Origin: Arctopsyche grandis
Lineage: Eukaryota; Arthropoda; Insecta; Trichoptera; Hydropsychidae
Direction of reading: 5' to 3'
Length of the DNA: 64,000 nt
Assembly: GCF_051622035.1 (NCBI RefSeq)
Contig: NC_135364.1
Span: 1,054,001 to 1,118,000 of the forward strand
This document shows positions 61,170-64,000 of the stretch, one piece after another (within the stretch, counting starts at the first letter, position 1; every line of letters starts with the position of its first letter). The notes beneath the pieces were generated by a model. It did not search any database. It saw only the letters and a list, made by a program, of their open reading frames with translations, and was not told the origin of the DNA. The position numbers and the translations under genes are program-made.

Positions 61170-61880
61170 CTGCAGCGATGACACATGGATGTGAAACTTG
61201 GACATTAAACGCCAAGATCCTACAGAAGTTCAATGCAATCAAAGCAGCATGGAGCGCTGTATGCTTGGCTTAAAGAGGAAAGATAGGAAGTTTTGATTTT
61301 TAAATGCTTTTTATTATTACTAAATTATGTTCACAATACATCTTATGTCTATTTTAATAGCCACTGATCTACTGATAATTTTCTATTTTACAATTTTAAT
61401 TTAATTTTGTTAGTAATCATAGTATTATATTATTCTAATGTTAATGTACAGCATAATAGAAAAAATAGCTCAAAAACCTATTTACAATTCTTATAAATGC
61501 TCATAATACATCTAATACATAATATCAATTAAAGACTCTAAAGTCGACGATGTAAAGCAGATTGTGTTTAGGTAAGTTGTGTTTATACCTGTAAAGATAG
61601 AAAGTGAAATATGACAAGGGTAGTGGATATAGTGGAGAGAATGACAAGATTGAAATGGCAATGGGCGGGTTACGTAGCCAGAAAAATGGACGAAATGTTA
61701 CATGAGATAATGTAAAAGGGTAAAAAGAAGACAGCGGGGAAGATGGGTAGCCAAAATTGGGAAAATATGTGGGGTGAGATGGATGAGAGTCGCGCAAAAC
61801 AGAAACGAGTTGAAGCGTGTTGGAGAGGCATTCATCCAGCAGTGGATGGTGGATGGCTGTAAATGACGATGACGATATAT
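61170..61880 (+). pseudogene. RTE retrotransposon fragment, split by a LINE 3' end
   Basis: The RTE part begins near 61170 at the CETWTLNAK block and runs to a near-identical copy of the AAAGATAGGAAG coding site, where the insert at 61291-61594 interrupts it. It resumes at 61605 and ends with GACGATGACGA. About 22 bp of the RTE sequence after the insertion site are missing, so the join is not clean. Confidence 0.8.
61291..61594 (-). mobile_element. 5'-truncated LINE insertion in an RTE copy
   Basis: The insert is bounded by a 10-bp near-perfect repeat, AGATAGGAAG (61281-61290) and AGATAGAAAG (61595-61604). Read on the minus strand, its 3' end is AT-rich and closes with a CATTTAAAAATCAAAA-type terminus. 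About 190 bp at this end match the insertion at 45558-45752, which begins at a different 5' point. One shared 3' end with different 5' starts and target duplications is the mark of a non-LTR retrotransposon. No coding sequence is included. Confidence 0.7.
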
Positions 61881-61899
61881 ACATATATCGCTTTTGTTG

Positions 61900-62026
61900 A
61901 TCGTTCCATTTATGAAGTCTCACCCCCACTCTACGTGAAAGATGCGCAGGCAAGGATCGTGCGATGATCTTGACTTTTGCGCACCTTTTCTAATAGTGGG
62001 GGTGGGCCTTAATGCGAAGCTCTGTA
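61900..62026. mobile_element. Small hairpin MITE, copy 2
   Basis: TTCCATTTATGAAG, CACCCCCACTCTACG and GATGCGCAGG are mirrored by TTTGCGCACC, TAGTGGGGGTGGGCC and GCGAAGC. The arrangement matches the element at 42.7 kb while the loop sequence differs. Confidence 0.55.
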
Positions 62027-62029
62027 CAT

Positions 62030-62835
62030 TCGCCGATACATTATTAACAATGGATAGGATTGAGAAGAGTTTCAGAGTATTTCCACGATTATCGTCACCG
62101 GTCATCGCGGTCAAATTAAATCACAGTGGTGTCGAATACGAGGGCCATTACGGCGAGCGGAACACGGTCGTTCCGTAAGCGGTCATGTTCGATTTGAAGA
62201 TGTGGCCGATAACGACCGTCGTCGAGGAGAGCATTTGTGCCTCTAAACGGCCATAAAACACAATGTCTCACTCTCGAGATAAATAAATAAACACGTCGTC
62301 CTGGGACCCGAAACCTGGGGGGGACCCCCCGTAGATATAACCGACCGATTCGTAAATAACCGGACAGGTATCGCCGTTGAAATACGATACGGAGGTATGT
62401 ATGTGCACATGATATGTACGTGGGGCACTACACACAAATGCGTACCCCGTGAACACAACATACAAAATGACAGTTCGGAGCTATTGATGGGACATAATGC
62501 GATACTAAGTGGCGGTAAATCATTGAGAATTGTGTATGCTTATGCGTGTGTGTCATATCTTGCAAAGGGTTATGTTTAAGTTCTGTCGACGCTGTAAGAT
62601 TGTCATGTTGGAATTTGTTTTATATGAAAGATCCAATATACCTTTGTGGATAATTTTTTGACTTATATACATATATATAAACTTTTTTACACACGGTGGA
62701 GTAAATTGGTTTTGTGCAGCTGAAATAATGCACGAAATTTATGAAATGGATCCCTTTCTTCATACCTCACAAATCTAAACTGATTCTTACCTATTGTCTG
62801 TGTATATTTAAGAAACTTTCAATTATTTAGTACAT
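62030..62835. other. Island at 62030-62400 with an inverted TTTTATGGCC
   Basis: GGCCATAAAA at 62249-62258, CGAGGGCCATTACGGCGAG near 62140 and CGATAACGACCGTCG lie in unique DNA. A 78-codon plus frame (61942-62178) is not convincing. Confidence 0.4.
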
Positions 62836-63060
62836 TAGTGTTTTTACCCGGCTTCGCTCGGTATTTGTAATATAAACCGCTTAAATTTAATAGTAATAGC
62901 CAATCTAATAGTAAACATTTTATTAAATTTATTTTAATAGTTTTATTTTATTTAAATTTATTTTAATATTCATTTGTTCGATGATGTCACAGATTTACGA
63001 GCCAAAATTACAAATTTACTTAATTATATGTGAGATAAACGGTTGATTGTTTCATACAAA
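62836..63060 (-). mobile_element. Helitron fragment related to the one at 25405
   Basis: Read on the minus strand, GCTCGTAAATCTGTGACATC and an AT-rich stretch lead to AAGCGGTTTATATTAC and CCGAGCGAAGCCGGGTAAAA, ending ACACTAA. The end differs from CTAG by one base. The AT-rich middle contains a tandem TTTATTTTAAT repeat. Confidence 0.6.
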
Positions 63061-63464
63061 TTCAGAGCAAGTTTTACTATTATTTAATTCGGAATAGGCT
63101 TGAATGGGGTTTTAAAGCTTGAATGGGGCTGCCATTTGGTTAATCAATTTTTTATTCAATTAGTAGCCACTACTAAATATCGTAACTACATACTGCAACA
63201 GAAAATTTTACTGAGAAATTTCTACATTTATCAAACTTGGCAAGTTGATAAAAAAAAGTTATTTACATACATATGTACATATGTATATTATATATAAAGT
63301 AATCCATGGTATAAGATTAGATTATTATCATCATCATTATAGCTTTTCAACCAATTCAATATTTTTGGATGAAGGTCTCCTCGATTCACCTATCATTATT
63401 TTGCATCCAATTAAGTACCATTCCTGCATTTTCTTTAATTATCTATTTGTACTTCAGAATTTTT

Positions 63465-63760
63465 TGTCTGTAAGAAGTTTGAACAGGGTAGTTGATATAG
63501 TGAAGAGATTGAAATGGCAATGGACGGTTCACGTAGCTAGAAGAACGGATGAATGATGGACAAAAGAAGTGCTCAAATGGCACCCGAAAGAATGTATGAA
63601 GAGAACTTGCAAGGAAGGCTCCAGGGGAGATGGGTAGATGAAATAAGAAGAATGTGGTGGATGAGTTGAATGAAAGTAACTCAATCAGAGACCAGTAGTA
63701 GCGTGTCGGAGAAGCTTTCGACACTATAAACAGTGAATGATTATAGATGATGATAATGAT
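63465..63760 (+). pseudogene. RTE retrotransposon 3' fragment
   Basis: The piece carries the [13 protein letters not shown] and VARRTDE blocks, a degenerate GRW block and a terminal EAF-like end, followed by GATGATGATAATGATGTTGATG. The frame is shifted several times. Confidence 0.8.
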
Positions 63761-64000
63761 GTTGATGAAATAAAAGACATACAGCGTTGATCAAATTTCT
63801 CCTCTTCTTTAGAAGATAAATCATGTTTACTATTTGTTACATTTTCTTCATCATACTCTTATATTTACATATGTACCTGGGCTGCCGTGACTTTTAAAAC
63901 AGGGGACTAGGTATGGACAAAAAGAATTTTGATGAGTCTAATTTTTCATTTTTGTGCTAGCAGAAATATTTCAAGTAGCCTACCTTTCTTAATATCATCT

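Noticed and set aside
61525..61953. A 142-codon minus-strand frame
   Set aside because: It is antisense to the RTE fragment and crosses the LINE insertion border.

Overview
The window is eukaryotic nuclear DNA, almost certainly from an arthropod and most likely an insect. It is AT-rich and has no bacterial-style gene packing. It is crowded with insect-type transposons: an RTE-clade LINE with (ATG)n tails, jockey/CR1-like LINE 3' ends, hAT elements with 8-bp target duplications, Helitrons, a TTAA element, a Harbinger-like MITE, gypsy-like solo LTRs and tRNA-derived SINEs. The order or species cannot be fixed from the sequence alone. I found no complete host gene. The only intact long reading frames are two reverse transcriptases (10821-11954 minus and 36428-37567 plus). 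One short, GC-biased frame at 48193-48468 (minus) could be a host exon.

Layout: the window reads as a gene desert or long intron made of three kinds of material. (1) About ten copies of one RTE element, all truncated at the 5' end and ending in ATG repeats: 4170-5243, 9553-10145, 10807-12164, 27064-27265, 32970-33292, 36224-37575, 50755-51195, 57084-57775, 61170-61880 and 63465-63760. (2) Three SINE families and many short DNA elements, often nested. Clear stacks are a hAT MITE in an RTE (4474-5083), a 147-bp MITE in an RTE (9837-9983), a hAT in a SINE (18932-19728), two insertions in one SINE (21237-22365), a foldback in a SINE (20203-20443), a solo LTR in a hAT (30790-32124), and an RTE plus a 103-bp MITE in a TTAA element (36151-38197). 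Most have readable target duplications, so relative ages can be ordered. (3) Roughly a dozen non-repetitive, visibly GC-richer islands (about 6.0-6.5, 8.7-9.3, 15.5-15.8, 17.7-18.35, 20.7-21.2, 23.7-24.2, 25.8-26.2, 27.7-28.3, 35.4-35.8, 42.2-42.6, 44.5-45.0, 50.3-50.5, 53.5-53.9, 56.5-57.0, 58.0-58.3 and 62.0-62.4 kb). Several carry a TTTATGGCC/G-type motif and may be regulatory.

How the parts work together: the intact RTE reading frames are the likely mobile enzymes of the window, and RTE copies serve as both old hosts and young inserts. The SINEs share one 3' architecture, a short hairpin followed by a TAAA-rich tail, whose stems differ between families and show paired changes. This points to a common LINE partner that recognises the hairpin. 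The short DNA elements are non-autonomous and would depend on transposases encoded elsewhere; only decayed hAT C-terminal fragments remain here.
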